From positions 1-64,000 of the forward strand of contig JBLIOI010000005.1 of NCBI GenBank assembly GCA_047639675.1: DNA of 64,000 nt, read 5' to 3'. The position numbers and the translations under genes were made by a program. Positions 44,606 through 53,588 of this stretch are shown one piece after another (the stretch's first letter is position 1; each line of letters opens with the position of its first letter). This DNA is from JABACD01 sp047639675. GTDB lineage: Bacteria; Planctomycetota; UBA1135; GCA-002686595. The notes beneath the pieces were generated by a model. The model had not been told where the DNA came from and ran no database searches. It saw only the letters and a list, made by a program, of their open reading frames with translations.

Positions 44606-45796
44606 TCAGCCCGCGTGGGATGAAACGGCGTCGGTTAGCTCTGCGATTTTCGAAGTGTTCTCCCAGGGGAACTCATCGCGACCGAAGTGCCCATGATAGG
44701 CAGTCTTCTCGTAGATCGGCTGCTTCAGTTGTAGGTCAGCGAGGATCCGAGCCGGGCGCAAGTCAAAGACTTCGCTGACGGCCTTGTCGAGAATCTCATC
44801 AGCGACCTTGCCGGTACCGAAGGTGTCGACGCGCAACGAAAGCGGCTTGGCCACGCCGATGGCGTAGGAGAGCTGTACTTCGCAACGATCGGCGAGACCG
44901 GCTGCAACCACGTTCTTGGCAACCCAGCGAGCGGCGTAAGCAGCTGAGCGATCGACCTTGGAAGGATCCTTGCCGGAGAAGGCGCCACCACCGTGACGGC
45001 CCATGCCACCGTAGGTGTCGACAATGATCTTGCGACCGGTCAGGCCGCAATCGCCGTGGGGCCCACCGATCACGAAGCGACCGGTCGGGTTGATGTGGTA
45101 GATCGTGTCATCGTCGAGGAATTCGGCGGGAATCACTTCCTTGATGCACTTCTCGAGCAGCTCGCGGCGAATCTCAGCCAAGACTTCAGCTTCAGTTTCC
45201 TTTCCGTTAACGTGCTCATCGTGTTGGGTGGAGATAACCACCGTGTGCACGCGCACCGGCTTGTCGCCCTCATACTCGACGGTGACCTGACTCTTGCTGT
45301 CGGGTCGCAGCCACGGGAGAACTCCGTCCTGGCGCAATGCTGCAAGCTTCTCGACCAAGCGGTGCGAGTAGTGAATAGGGAAGGGCATCAAGCTCGGCGT
45401 CTCGTTACAAGCGTAACCAAACATCAAGCCTTGGTCGCCTGCGCCTTGCTCATCGTGCAAGCCTTCACCGGCTGTCACACCTTGACTGATGTCGGGCGAT
45501 TGACGATCGATGGAAAGCATCACGGAACAAGTGTCACCGTTGATGCCGAAGGCGTCGTCGGTGTAACCGATGCGCTTGATTGTGTTGCGCACGATCGTCT
45601 GGTAGTCGATCAGCGCTTTGGTGGTGATCTCGCCAGCGATGACTGCGATGCCGGTGGTGATCATCGTTTCGCAAGCGACGCGACTATCGGGATCCTGGGC
45701 CAAAAGGGCATCGAGGATCGCATCCGAGATCTGATCAGCCACTTTGTCAGGGTGACCCATCGAAACGGACTCGGAAGTAAATAAACGTCGGACCAT
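44606..45796 (-). CDS. metK: S-adenosylmethionine synthetase
   Basis: This 396-residue enzyme makes SAM from methionine and ATP. GHPDKVADQISDAILDAL at the N-terminus, GAGDQGLMFGYA in the middle and GGGAFSGKDPSKVDRS towards the C-terminus are its three signatures. The length is normal. SAM would feed the methyltransferases of the window. It stands alone with a 223-nt leader (45797-46019) after waaA. A SAM-responsive riboswitch was looked for in this leader but not recognised. Confidence 0.98.
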   Translation of the reverse strand: MVRRLFTSESVSMGHPDKVADQISDAILDALLAQDPDSRVACETMITTGIAVIAGEITTKALIDYQTIVRNTIKRIGYTDDAFGINGDTCSVMLSIDRQSPDISQGVTAGEGLHDEQGAGDQGLMFGYACNETPSLMPFPIHYSHRLVEKLAALRQDGVLPWLRPDSKSQVTVEYEGDKPVRVHTVVISTQHDEHVNGKETEAEVLAEIRRELLEKCIKEVIPAEFLDDDTIYHINPTGRFVIGGPHGDCGLTGRKIIVDTYGGMGRHGGGAFSGKDPSKVDRSAAYAARWVAKNVVAAGLADRCEVQLSYAIGVAKPLSLRVDTFGTGKVADEILDKAVSEVFDLRPARILADLQLKQPIYEKTAYHGHFGRDEFPWENTSKIAELTDAVSSHAG

Positions 45797-46019
45797 TGGA
45801 AGCTGTCTAGGGGGTGTACGGCTAGGAATCTGTCACGAGCGAGCCCCGCTGGACTCGGTTCGGCTGAGGGAGCGATGCTCCCATGTCGTCCCTTTATTGT
45901 CGGACGATGGCCAAACGAGTCTGAAGCCCGCGCTGGTGAGCCGATTAGGATAAAGCCCGAAGGTGGGATCGCTCAAGCCCCCAGGGGAATTCTCTCGAGC
46001 TTCCACCACTTAGAAACAG
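45797..46019 (-). other. metK 5' leader region with hairpins
   Basis: This region between waaA and metK on the minus strand contains a perfect 6-bp hairpin (GGGAGC/GCTCCC, positions 45868-45882) and other G+C-rich inverted segments. It probably holds the metK promoter and leader. The known SAM-I, SAM-II and SAH consensus elements were not evident. Confidence 0.4.
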
Positions 46020-47372
46020 CTAGGCGGGTGGCAGGCAGCGCTCTTTTAGGGCAGCAAAGGTCCGCTGGGTGGCCCCGGTCTCGCGCTTGACGACCCCCAG
46101 GCCCGCCGCCGCCATTAGTTTACGCAGGTCCGGATCCCCCACCAAATTTCTCACACACGGGCCGATTTGCTCCGCGCCCGTTAGGCGCCGAGCTGCTCCC
46201 ACCTCTTCCAAAAGCCCCGCTTCCACAGAGAAATTCTCGATATGGGGCCCATAGATCACGGGAATTCCCTGGGAGGCGGGCTCGAGCATGTTCTGGCCAC
46301 CATGTGGAATCAGGGTACCGCCAATGAAAACTAGGTCGGAGAGTCCATAGACCCGTTCTAACTCACCGATCGTGTCGACGATGACCGGACGCTTTGGATC
46401 CGGCGTCTCGCCTGCGCGTAGATCTCTGAGGCGTTGCCCACGAATACCCACTGATGCAAGATCGGAAAGGACTTCTGCGGCGCGCGGCGGATGGCGCGGC
46501 ACGAGTATCAGGCGCGTCTCAGAGAAGGAATCTCGCCAAGCCTTGACGAATTGTAATTCTTCGTCGGCGTGTGTGCTGCCGGCGGTCACTACGATTTGAT
46601 CCGGCGCGCCACCCAGCAATTCGCGCAGTTCGTCACCGGGATCTACGCGACCTGCCCCGAGGCTGTCCCACTTCACGTTGCCCGTGACGAGGATGCGCTC
46701 TTCGCCTCCGCTGAGCAGGGCAAAGCGCTTGCCGTATTCTGCCATCTGCACGCAGTACAGGCTGATGCGGTTGAATTGCGGCAGGAGGTTCCTGAAGTGG
46801 CGATAGCTATCGTAGCTGGACTGCGTGATGCGTCCATTGACCACGGCCACTGGAATCCCGAGTTCATTCGCTGCACGCAGGAAGTTTGGCCAGATCTCTA
46901 ATTCAATCAAGATTACGGCAACGGGCCGAACCTGGCGCAGGAAGCGCTTCACGATCAATGCTGGCTCCACGGGCAAACGGACGATTTTGCGTCCGGGATA
47001 AATCTCCGAGCCGATCTTGAAGCCCGTGTTGGTCACGGTGCTGATCACAACTTCCAAATCGGGCCGCTCTTTCTCAAAGACCTGGACCAGGAACTGAGCC
47101 GCCTTGACCTCCCCTACAGAAACGCCATGGATCAGGACCCGTTGTCGTTCCCCAGGCAGAGGAGGCTTGGGAAGACCGAAGCCCAAGCGACCGAGAACCA
47201 TCTCGCGGAAACCCGCATCGTAGAATGAGCGGCTCACCCACCAGACACTGCTGAGGAGCAGCCCAATTGTCCATGCCGCGCCATAAAAAGCATGCAGGCA
47301 GAAGCGCAGGATCCCGGGATTGGGGTCCTCGAAAATTGGCGGCGGGAGAGGGGCGCTTAAACTTGAGTTCAT
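46020..47372 (-). CDS. waaA: 3-deoxy-D-manno-octulosonic acid (Kdo) transferase
   Basis: This 450-residue GT-B enzyme adds Kdo to lipid A precursors on the inner membrane. An N-terminal membrane anchor lies at about 26-46. HGVSVGEVKAA is the catalytic segment around the key glutamate, ELEIWPNF is the acceptor-side motif, and FIGGTLIPHGGQNMLEPAS is the donor-site motif. Its presence implies LPS. Length and order fit WaaA. It precedes metK with a 223-nt gap. Confidence 0.95.
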   Translation of the reverse strand: MNSSLSAPLPPPIFEDPNPGILRFCLHAFYGAAWTIGLLLSSVWWVSRSFYDAGFREMVLGRLGFGLPKPPLPGERQRVLIHGVSVGEVKAAQFLVQVFEKERPDLEVVISTVTNTGFKIGSEIYPGRKIVRLPVEPALIVKRFLRQVRPVAVILIELEIWPNFLRAANELGIPVAVVNGRITQSSYDSYRHFRNLLPQFNRISLYCVQMAEYGKRFALLSGGEERILVTGNVKWDSLGAGRVDPGDELRELLGGAPDQIVVTAGSTHADEELQFVKAWRDSFSETRLILVPRHPPRAAEVLSDLASVGIRGQRLRDLRAGETPDPKRPVIVDTIGELERVYGLSDLVFIGGTLIPHGGQNMLEPASQGIPVIYGPHIENFSVEAGLLEEVGAARRLTGAEQIGPCVRNLVGDPDLRKLMAAAGLGVVKRETGATQRTFAALKERCLPPA

Positions 47373-47589
47373 GATCGAGTCCAGACTGCGGTTTAGATCG
47401 CGCTAGCAGCGCGCGCTAAGAACTATCTGCTTCCAAAGTGGCAGCCCCTACACAGGCTCAAGACCTGGATCGCTCGTTGAATCCAGCGACTCAACCCTGG
47501 CTCAAGGCCTAGACCAGAAGTGGGGATTTCCAGCCCGAAGCGAAGGCAGTTTCAGCGCGGAATGTCTGCCCTACCCCGGACTCTGGAAG

Positions 47590-50538
47590 TCAGGACTCCT
47601 TTCCGTGGCACTTCTTGAACTTCTTACCGCTTCCGCAAGGGCAGACGTCGTTGCGACCTACGCCTGCGAAGCTCTTGGCCGTGGCTTCATCCTTTGCAAC
47701 CTGGGATGCTGAGGCCTGAGCCTGTCGCTGCTGGTTAGCTCGTTGCGCAGCCTGCTGCTGGGATTGAAGCTGTCGCAGTGCCTGCTGGCGCTTCTTGGTT
47801 TCCTCGGCCGAGGGCGGTTCGGCGATACCGAGCTCACCCGTTTCTTCGAACTTGGCTTGAAAACGGGCGGCCATGCGCTTGGAAATCGGGGTCACGCGGG
47901 CGGGCGGAGGCCCATCTGCGGCGCCCTGCTTTTGCTGCTGCGCTTGGCCAGCGCCTTGCGCGGCAGCAGCCGCACCGGCTGTCACACGTGCTTGCGGAGC
48001 TTCGGCGTCGCCGTCCTCTTCACCTTTGGCGCGGATGCGCAGGATCAAGCTAGAGACCTCGTCCTCGATTGCCTCGAAGAGCTTCCCGAAGAGCTCGAAG
48101 CCCTCCTTCTTGTATTCCATCTTCGGGTCGACCTGACCGTAACCACGCAGGCCGATACCAGCTTTCAGCGCATCGATGGCTTTCAGATGATCCTTCCAAC
48201 GGGTATCGATCGCATTGAGCAGGACATATTGCTCGATACGCCGCATCAACTCCTCACCGAGGGTCGTCTCGCGTTGGGTGTACAGTTCTCCAATCGCATC
48301 CAAGGCCGCCGAGACCGTTCCCTTCTTGTCGACAATCTTATCCGCGTCCCCGTGAGACAACTGGAATCCGAAGCTGCGCTCCAGCCAATTGTTGAAGCCT
48401 TCGGGATCGTCGACGAACATCGTCCTGGCGCGCTGGGCTGCCCCTTCGATCATCATCAAGATCTTGTCTTTTAGGCCGGTGCCTTCAAGTACTTCTTGAC
48501 GAGTGCCGTAGATCTCCTTGCGCTGCTGGTCCATCACTTCGTCGTACTCGAGCAAGCTCTTACGAATCTCGAAGTTGCGGTCCTCAACTTTCTTCTGCGC
48601 CTTAGCAATCGCGCGGGTGACCATGCCCGACTCGATCTCTTGGCCCTCGGTCATGCCTAGTTTTTCCATCGCGCGGGTGACCCAGTCGCGATAGAAAATG
48701 CGCATCAAGTCGTCTTCCAACGAGAGGAAGAACCGTGAGACTCCCGAGTTGCCCTGACGACCGGAGCGTCCGCGCAATTGGTTGTCGATGCGCCGCGCTT
48801 CGTGGCGTTCTGTTCCGAGGACGTACAGTCCCCCGAGACCGATGACGACTTGTTCGTCCGCAGCGCAACGCGTGCGCACGTCTTCACGGATCACGTTGAT
48901 TTCCTCGAACTTCTCCTCGTCGCCTTCAGTCAACTCCTTCTCAGTCAGAGCCAACCCTAAGCGGTGTTCGAAGTTTCCGCCCAACTTGATGTCCGTACCA
49001 CGGCCAGCCATGTTGGTCGCCACCGTCACTGAACCGCGCTCGCCAGCTTCCGCAACAATATTGGCCTCTCGTTCCCAGTGTCCAACCTTGGCGTTGAGCA
49101 CGGAATGCTTGATTTTGCGTTCGAGGAGGATCCCAGACAGATGCTCGGACTTCTCGACCGAAGTCGTACCGACCAAGACCGGCTGGCCCTTTTCGTGCAC
49201 GTTAGAGATCTCATCGGCGATAGCGTTCCACTTCTCACGTACCGTGCGGTAAACAAGATCGTTGGCGTCGTCGCGGGCGATGGGCAGATTGGTGGGGATC
49301 GAAACCACGTCCAGATCGTAGATCTTGTGGAACTCCCCGGCTTCCGTCAGAGCCGTACCCGTCATGCCCGAGAGCTTCCCGAACATGCGGAAGTAGTTCT
49401 GATAGGTGATCGTCGCCAGGGTCTGGTTTTCACGACGCGGCGTCAAACCTGACTTGACCTCGACGGCTTGGTGCAACCCGTCCGACCAACGGCGGCCCGC
49501 CATCTTACGGCCGGTGAACTCATCGATGATCAGGACTTCCATGCCGTCCTCGCCCTCTTCCACCACGTACTCTTTATCGAGGGTGTAGAGATAGTGAGCG
49601 CGCAACGAGTTCTCGATGAAGTGCGGCCACTCTTCATTACCAGGTGTGTAGAAGGATTCTACGCCAACCATTTCTTGAGCGGCAACGATGCCCGCCTCCA
49701 AGAGGTGGGCGCCACGTTCCTTCTCCTTGACTTCGTAGTGCTCGTCTGCGATCAGGTCACGCGCGATCTTGTCGGCGACCATGTACTTATCGCTGCCCTC
49801 TTCCGCCGGCCCAGAAATAATCAGCGGCGTACGCGCCTCATCGATAAGAATCGAATCGACTTCGTCAACGATGGCGAAGTAGAGCTGTTTCTGAACCTGC
49901 TCTTCAACGCGCGTTTTCATGTTGTCGCGCAAGTAGTCGAAGCCGAACTCATTGTTCGTGCCGTAGACAATGTCGCAACCGTAGACAGGTTGGCGATCCC
50001 AAGGACTCATCTCGGACTGAATCGCGCCGATGGTCATCCCCAGATACTCGAAGATCGGCGCCATCCAAGCCGCATCGCGACGGGCGAGGTAGTCGTTGAC
50101 CGTCACGAGGAAACAGGTCTTGCCGGTCAAGGCGTTGAGATAAAGGGCGAGGGTCGCGACCAAAGTCTTGCCCTCACCGGTCATCATCTCAGCGATCGTG
50201 CCACTGTGAAGGACAATGCCACCCACCAGTTGCACGTCGTAGTGACGCATGCCGAGGCAACGCTTGGAAGCCTCGCGCACCAGGGCGAAGGCTTCGGGCA
50301 ATACATCGTCCAGGCTCTTCTCCTCGGACTGCACCGCCTTGCGCAACTCGTCGGTCTTGGCGAGGCACTCCTCGTGGCTGAGCCCTTCGGCCCAGGGTTC
50401 CAGCTTGTTGATCGCATCAACTTGCGGGCTGAGCAGCTTGACCACACGCTCGTTGCGTGAGCCAAAAACTCCCTTGAGGAAACGTCCGGTCTTGTCACCG
50501 ATCGTGCCAAACTTGTCTGATACTGAATCCCAGTCCAT
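47590..50538 (-). CDS. secA: Preprotein translocase ATPase SecA
   Basis: This 982-residue motor protein drives preproteins through SecYEG. MTGEGKTL is Walker A and DEVDSILIDEARTPLIISG holds the DEAD-type Walker B. MAGRGTDI and the second helicase half (GRSGRQG) are conserved. The C-terminus has a glutamine- and alanine-rich linker (about 880-955) and the zinc-binding SEC-C motif CPCGSGKKFKKCHG, which binds SecB or lipids. The length is slightly above usual because of the linker. It is transcribed alone on the minus strand. Confidence 0.98.
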   Translation of the reverse strand: MDWDSVSDKFGTIGDKTGRFLKGVFGSRNERVVKLLSPQVDAINKLEPWAEGLSHEECLAKTDELRKAVQSEEKSLDDVLPEAFALVREASKRCLGMRHYDVQLVGGIVLHSGTIAEMMTGEGKTLVATLALYLNALTGKTCFLVTVNDYLARRDAAWMAPIFEYLGMTIGAIQSEMSPWDRQPVYGCDIVYGTNNEFGFDYLRDNMKTRVEEQVQKQLYFAIVDEVDSILIDEARTPLIISGPAEEGSDKYMVADKIARDLIADEHYEVKEKERGAHLLEAGIVAAQEMVGVESFYTPGNEEWPHFIENSLRAHYLYTLDKEYVVEEGEDGMEVLIIDEFTGRKMAGRRWSDGLHQAVEVKSGLTPRRENQTLATITYQNYFRMFGKLSGMTGTALTEAGEFHKIYDLDVVSIPTNLPIARDDANDLVYRTVREKWNAIADEISNVHEKGQPVLVGTTSVEKSEHLSGILLERKIKHSVLNAKVGHWEREANIVAEAGERGSVTVATNMAGRGTDIKLGGNFEHRLGLALTEKELTEGDEEKFEEINVIREDVRTRCAADEQVVIGLGGLYVLGTERHEARRIDNQLRGRSGRQGNSGVSRFFLSLEDDLMRIFYRDWVTRAMEKLGMTEGQEIESGMVTRAIAKAQKKVEDRNFEIRKSLLEYDEVMDQQRKEIYGTRQEVLEGTGLKDKILMMIEGAAQRARTMFVDDPEGFNNWLERSFGFQLSHGDADKIVDKKGTVSAALDAIGELYTQRETTLGEELMRRIEQYVLLNAIDTRWKDHLKAIDALKAGIGLRGYGQVDPKMEYKKEGFELFGKLFEAIEDEVSSLILRIRAKGEEDGDAEAPQARVTAGAAAAAQGAGQAQQQKQGAADGPPPARVTPISKRMAARFQAKFEETGELGIAEPPSAEETKKRQQALRQLQSQQQAAQRANQQRQAQASASQVAKDEATAKSFAGVGRNDVCPCGSGKKFKKCHGKES

Positions 50539-50653
50539 CGTTGCGTCTTACTAGAGGGCCCTGCCCTCGGGTCGCGAGTGCTTAGCTTTCAATTCGAAGC
50601 GCAGCATTCTCGTCCGAGAGTGGCCGCGCGGAAAGCCATAGGCCGGGTTTCTT

Positions 50654-51517
50654 CTACTTTCCCTCGTCAGACGCCAAATCCGTTGGCGTCTCCCGGAGCA
50701 ATTGTTCGAGCATCGTGAAGAGCAATTGACGTGGATAGGGCTTGCGCAATAGCCCGCTAACCCGCTGCATGCGGCTCATATCGATGGATGAGGCGGTCAC
50801 CAAGAGCACCGGAACTGCCGCCAATCGGTCGCAAGAGCGCATGCACTGCAAAACTTCCTCTCCATCGAGCTCCGGCATGGAATAATCGAGCAATACCAGG
50901 TCCGGCAAGGGGTCTTGGCTCAGGCGGTCCAGAACTTCTTGCCCGTCATAGGCGCATTCGACGTTGTATCCACGAGCGCTCAGCAAGGCCTCCAGCCCCT
51001 GCGCCACTCCCCGCTCGTCATCGACTACCAGCAAGCGCCCGCGCTGAGTTCCGCAGGCCTCGACCCGTGCAATGCCCTGGGCGAGCTCGCACAGCTCCTC
51101 ATTTGTTGGCAGGCCGGCCGCCGACCACTCCGCCTCAATTTTCTTCTTAAGAGCCAGATTTCGCTCCCGCAAAACGATCCAAGCGGCGTAGTCGGCGCTC
51201 CCGGGATGAATGTCCAACTCGTCATGGGTGTCTACCGAGAAAAAATACTCCTGATCGACCAAGTACTCCTGGAGGACAAATTTCATGAACGGGTAGGACT
51301 CGTTCCCTAAGCGCAGAGAGTACGACTGGCACTTGGGGCCGTCCCGTTCTTCGCTCTTGCAGTTGAACTCCTCGAACACACCTTCGATGCGACTGATGCC
51401 TTCAAGTCGCGCCGGATCAAACCAGGGATTCGCCCGTTCGGGGTGCGGCCAAGCGTGACGCATGTAAACCGAAACGGCTCGTCGAACGTGAGCAGGTGTG
51501 AGTTGATCGAGGCGCAC
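50654..51517 (-). CDS. Response regulator with N-terminal domain of unknown function
   Basis: This 287-residue protein has a C-terminal receiver domain of about 120 residues (LLVVDDERGVAQGLEALLSARG; phosphorylated Asp in LVLLDYSMPELDG; late LRKPYP lysine). The N-terminal 150 residues form an unrecognised domain with several Cys residues (FEEFNCKSEERDGPKCQS). The receiver sits at the C-terminus without a DNA-binding output. GTG 51517 is supported by AAGGAG (51527-51532) overlapping the pyrD stop, so it is translated in the pyrD operon; a longer upstream reading would overlap pyrD by 240 nt. The histidine kinase is not in the window. Confidence 0.82.
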   Translation of the reverse strand: MRLDQLTPAHVRRAVSVYMRHAWPHPERANPWFDPARLEGISRIEGVFEEFNCKSEERDGPKCQSYSLRLGNESYPFMKFVLQEYLVDQEYFFSVDTHDELDIHPGSADYAAWIVLRERNLALKKKIEAEWSAAGLPTNEELCELAQGIARVEACGTQRGRLLVVDDERGVAQGLEALLSARGYNVECAYDGQEVLDRLSQDPLPDLVLLDYSMPELDGEEVLQCMRSCDRLAAVPVLLVTASSIDMSRMQRVSGLLRKPYPRQLLFTMLEQLLRETPTDLASDEGK

Positions 51518-51526
51518 GCTATAGTT

Positions 51527-51532
51527 CTCCTT
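51527..51532 (-). promoter_or_regulatory. Ribosome binding site for the response regulator
   Basis: AAGGAG, read on the minus strand, overlaps the pyrD stop and is 9 nt before the GTG at 51517. It decides the start. Confidence 0.7.
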
Positions 51533-52455
51533 CAGACCTGAACAGGTTGGCGATCGATGCACCCGATCACATCTTCGACGGAATCGAGCCCCTGGCTGTC
51601 CAAGAGCGTGATGAGCTCCTGCGCCATATCCTTCATGAGACCTGGGTCCGAGAAGGAGGCAGTCCCGACTTGAACAGCACGACAACCAACGGCAAGGAAC
51701 TCCAGCACGTCGTCTGCACTTGAAATTCCGCCGCAGCCGATGACTGGAATGCTCACAGCTTGCACGCATTCATAAGCGCAGCGTAAAGCAACTGGCTTGA
51801 CACCAATTCCGGAATAGCCCCCCATAAGGGTTGCTAATCCGGGTTTTCCCGTCCGCCAATCGACCTGCATTCCGAGCATCGTGTTGACAGCAGTGATGCC
51901 ATCAGCGCCGCCCGCTTCCACGGCCACCGCCATCTCGCCGATACGCGAAACATTAGGAGATAACTTGGCGAAGATTGGCTTGTTCGTCACCTTGCGAACA
52001 CGACTGATGATTCCTTCAGCAACCTTTGGATCTGTTGCAAAGGGCAATCGTCCGCGGTCAACATTAGGACAGGACAAGTTGACTTCGAAAGCATCAATAA
52101 TTTCAAAGTCCGTCAAGCGTTCAACAATGGCCACAAAGGCCTCAGGCGATTCACCGCCAACGTTGGTCACGACCCGGCTATCGATGCCCTCTAGACTCGG
52201 CAAGGTTTCCTCGATGTAGGCTTCCACCCCACGATTCTCCAAACCGATTGAATTCAAGAAGCCGGCTTCCGTCTCGCGAATCCGAGGTGCCGGATTCCCG
52301 TGGCGCGGCAAGAGGGTAACCGTCTTGCTCACCCAGGCCCCCAGGCTCGCTGGCGGAACAAAGTGCTGCATCTCCAGCCCATGGCCGAATGTCCCCGAAG
52401 CCGACATAATCGGATTCTTGAGCTGCAAATTTCCTAGGGATGTGTAGAGCTTCAC
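51532..52455 (-). CDS. pyrD: Dihydroorotate dehydrogenase (class 1B type)
   Basis: This 307-residue FMN enzyme oxidises dihydroorotate to orotate in pyrimidine synthesis. NLSCPN contains the catalytic Cys typical of the cytosolic class 1 enzymes rather than the Ser of membrane-bound class 2. KPIFAKLSPNV and PVIGCGGISSADDVLEF bind FMN and substrate. Class 1B enzymes usually work with a PyrK electron-transfer subunit, but no pyrK was seen in the window. The start is GTG. The response regulator gene follows 14 nt later. Confidence 0.95.
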   Translation of the reverse strand: MKLYTSLGNLQLKNPIMSASGTFGHGLEMQHFVPPASLGAWVSKTVTLLPRHGNPAPRIRETEAGFLNSIGLENRGVEAYIEETLPSLEGIDSRVVTNVGGESPEAFVAIVERLTDFEIIDAFEVNLSCPNVDRGRLPFATDPKVAEGIISRVRKVTNKPIFAKLSPNVSRIGEMAVAVEAGGADGITAVNTMLGMQVDWRTGKPGLATLMGGYSGIGVKPVALRCAYECVQAVSIPVIGCGGISSADDVLEFLAVGCRAVQVGTASFSDPGLMKDMAQELITLLDSQGLDSVEDVIGCIDRQPVQV

Positions 52456-52516
52456 TAGAGGCCCAAACTAAATCGGAATCCGAGCCTGAGCAATGCGCTG
52501 CCCATGGGAAATCCGC

Positions 52517-53125
52517 TCAATCTTCTTCAGCCTCGATAGGAACTTGCGGTTCCTTCTCCTTAGCAAAGGACCCGATAAGGAGCAGGACGGCCCCCACGGT
52601 GATGCACGAATCGGCAAAATTGAAGGTCGGAAAGTGCCAGTTCCAACGATCGAAGTAAACGTCGATGAAGTCACGAACCTTGCCGTAGGGGTGACCGCCC
52701 GTCGCTGGCCGGAAAATATTGTCGTACAGGTTGCCGAGCGCTCCGGCGAGGACCAAAAGCAGAGCAGCGGTAAACCAGGGGCTGCCTTTCTTGGACCGTG
52801 CGATCATCACCGTCAGGCCCAGCACGGCTACGACCCGCAAACCAATCAGGATGTGTGGGGAGTTTGCAAACTTGCCAAAGGCCGCCCCGGGATTCTCGAT
52901 GCGCATGAACGTAAACCAGCCCACGCTCTCGCCGAAGACGTGGTAGCGCGGATGCCCACAGATGTCGCGAACCAGGTCCGGCTTGATTTCTCCCAGAAAG
53001 GCAAAGACGCCCGCCTTACTCCACAGGTCAATAGCGATCAGGAACGCCACGAAGCTGAACCGCCGGATCAGAATGGCCGCTTTTGGCCGATCATCCAGCG
53101 TTTTCGTCCCTAGTTCCGTACTCAT
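52517..53125 (-). CDS. lspA: Lipoprotein signal peptidase (signal peptidase II)
   Basis: This membrane aspartyl protease of about 202 residues cleaves prolipoprotein signals after lipidation, and is needed for the several lipoproteins of the window. Transmembrane helices are at about 20-36, 72-90, 97-113 and 165-182 of the protein. GNLYDN and FNFADS hold the two catalytic aspartates. It is a little longer than the usual 160-170 residues. ATG 53125 is preferred to TTG 53140. It follows the DksA/TraR-like gene within 20 nt, so the two are co-transcribed, ahead of pyrD. Confidence 0.95.
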   Translation of the reverse strand: MSTELGTKTLDDRPKAAILIRRFSFVAFLIAIDLWSKAGVFAFLGEIKPDLVRDICGHPRYHVFGESVGWFTFMRIENPGAAFGKFANSPHILIGLRVVAVLGLTVMIARSKKGSPWFTAALLLVLAGALGNLYDNIFRPATGGHPYGKVRDFIDVYFDRWNWHFPTFNFADSCITVGAVLLLIGSFAKEKEPQVPIEAEED

Positions 53126-53143
53126 AGCAATCTCACTCAATGC

Positions 53144-53506
53144 TCAGGCCCCGGCAGCTTCAGCTTCGCGCTGACATCCAATGCAACGTACGGCGTGCGG
53201 CATGGCCCGCAAACGATCCTTGAGCAGCCAATTCTCGCAGACATCGCAGCGCCCATAGGTGCCTGTTTTTATGCGATCGATCGCATCCAGTAGTTCCTGG
53301 GCTGTCTTCTCATCCCGCTGCAAGAGCTCCAGACTGAACTCGACAGAGTAGCCCTCGCCCTCATCGCCCTGAAGTTCCACATGCCGGGCATCCCCCAAGG
53401 TTTCCGCCTTGAGATGGTCCATGTCCCCGTTCAGGACGCCGAGCAGGAGGCGTAACTGGGCATCGAATAGCTCTAGATCCTTAGGAGATAGTTTCTTTCC
53501 AGGCAT
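53144..53506 (-). CDS. DksA/TraR-family zinc-finger protein
   Basis: This 120-residue protein has a helical N-terminal half and a C-terminal four-Cys zinc finger (CDVC at about 87-90, CIGC at about 108-111), as in DksA/TraR/YbiI proteins, which bind RNA polymerase or other partners. The length and the YGRCDVCENWL start of the finger match the short TraR-like type. The coiled-coil tip residues of true DksA (DxxDxA) were not clearly found, so regulation of stringent-response genes is uncertain. It begins the lspA operon and is divergent from the recombinase gene by about 80 nt. Confidence 0.88.
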   Translation of the reverse strand: MPGKKLSPKDLELFDAQLRLLLGVLNGDMDHLKAETLGDARHVELQGDEGEGYSVEFSLELLQRDEKTAQELLDAIDRIKTGTYGRCDVCENWLLKDRLRAMPHAVRCIGCQREAEAAGA

Positions 53507-53588
53507 AGCTGATTGGGAACGGGTCTGCGGGCAGCGGCGGGAGTATAGGCCCCACCAGGTCCGCCCACAAGATCGGGCCAGAGGCTTG

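Noticed and set aside
44993..45784. Open frame antisense to metK
   Set aside because: metK is unmistakable, and the antisense product has no domain signature.
45797..46019. A SAM riboswitch upstream of metK
   Set aside because: The known SAM-I, SAM-II and SAH motifs were not found by eye; a covariance search would decide.
49468..50460. Open frame antisense to secA
   Set aside because: secA is full length and conserved; the antisense frame mirrors its codon bias.
51518..51769. Upstream start for the response regulator
   Set aside because: It would overlap pyrD by about 240 nt, and the extra residues are a shadow of pyrD; the GTG at 51517 has a good Shine-Dalgarno sequence.
53409..53588. Upstream start for the recombinase
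   Set aside because: It would overlap the DksA/TraR-like gene by about 100 nt, and the extension shows no family similarity.
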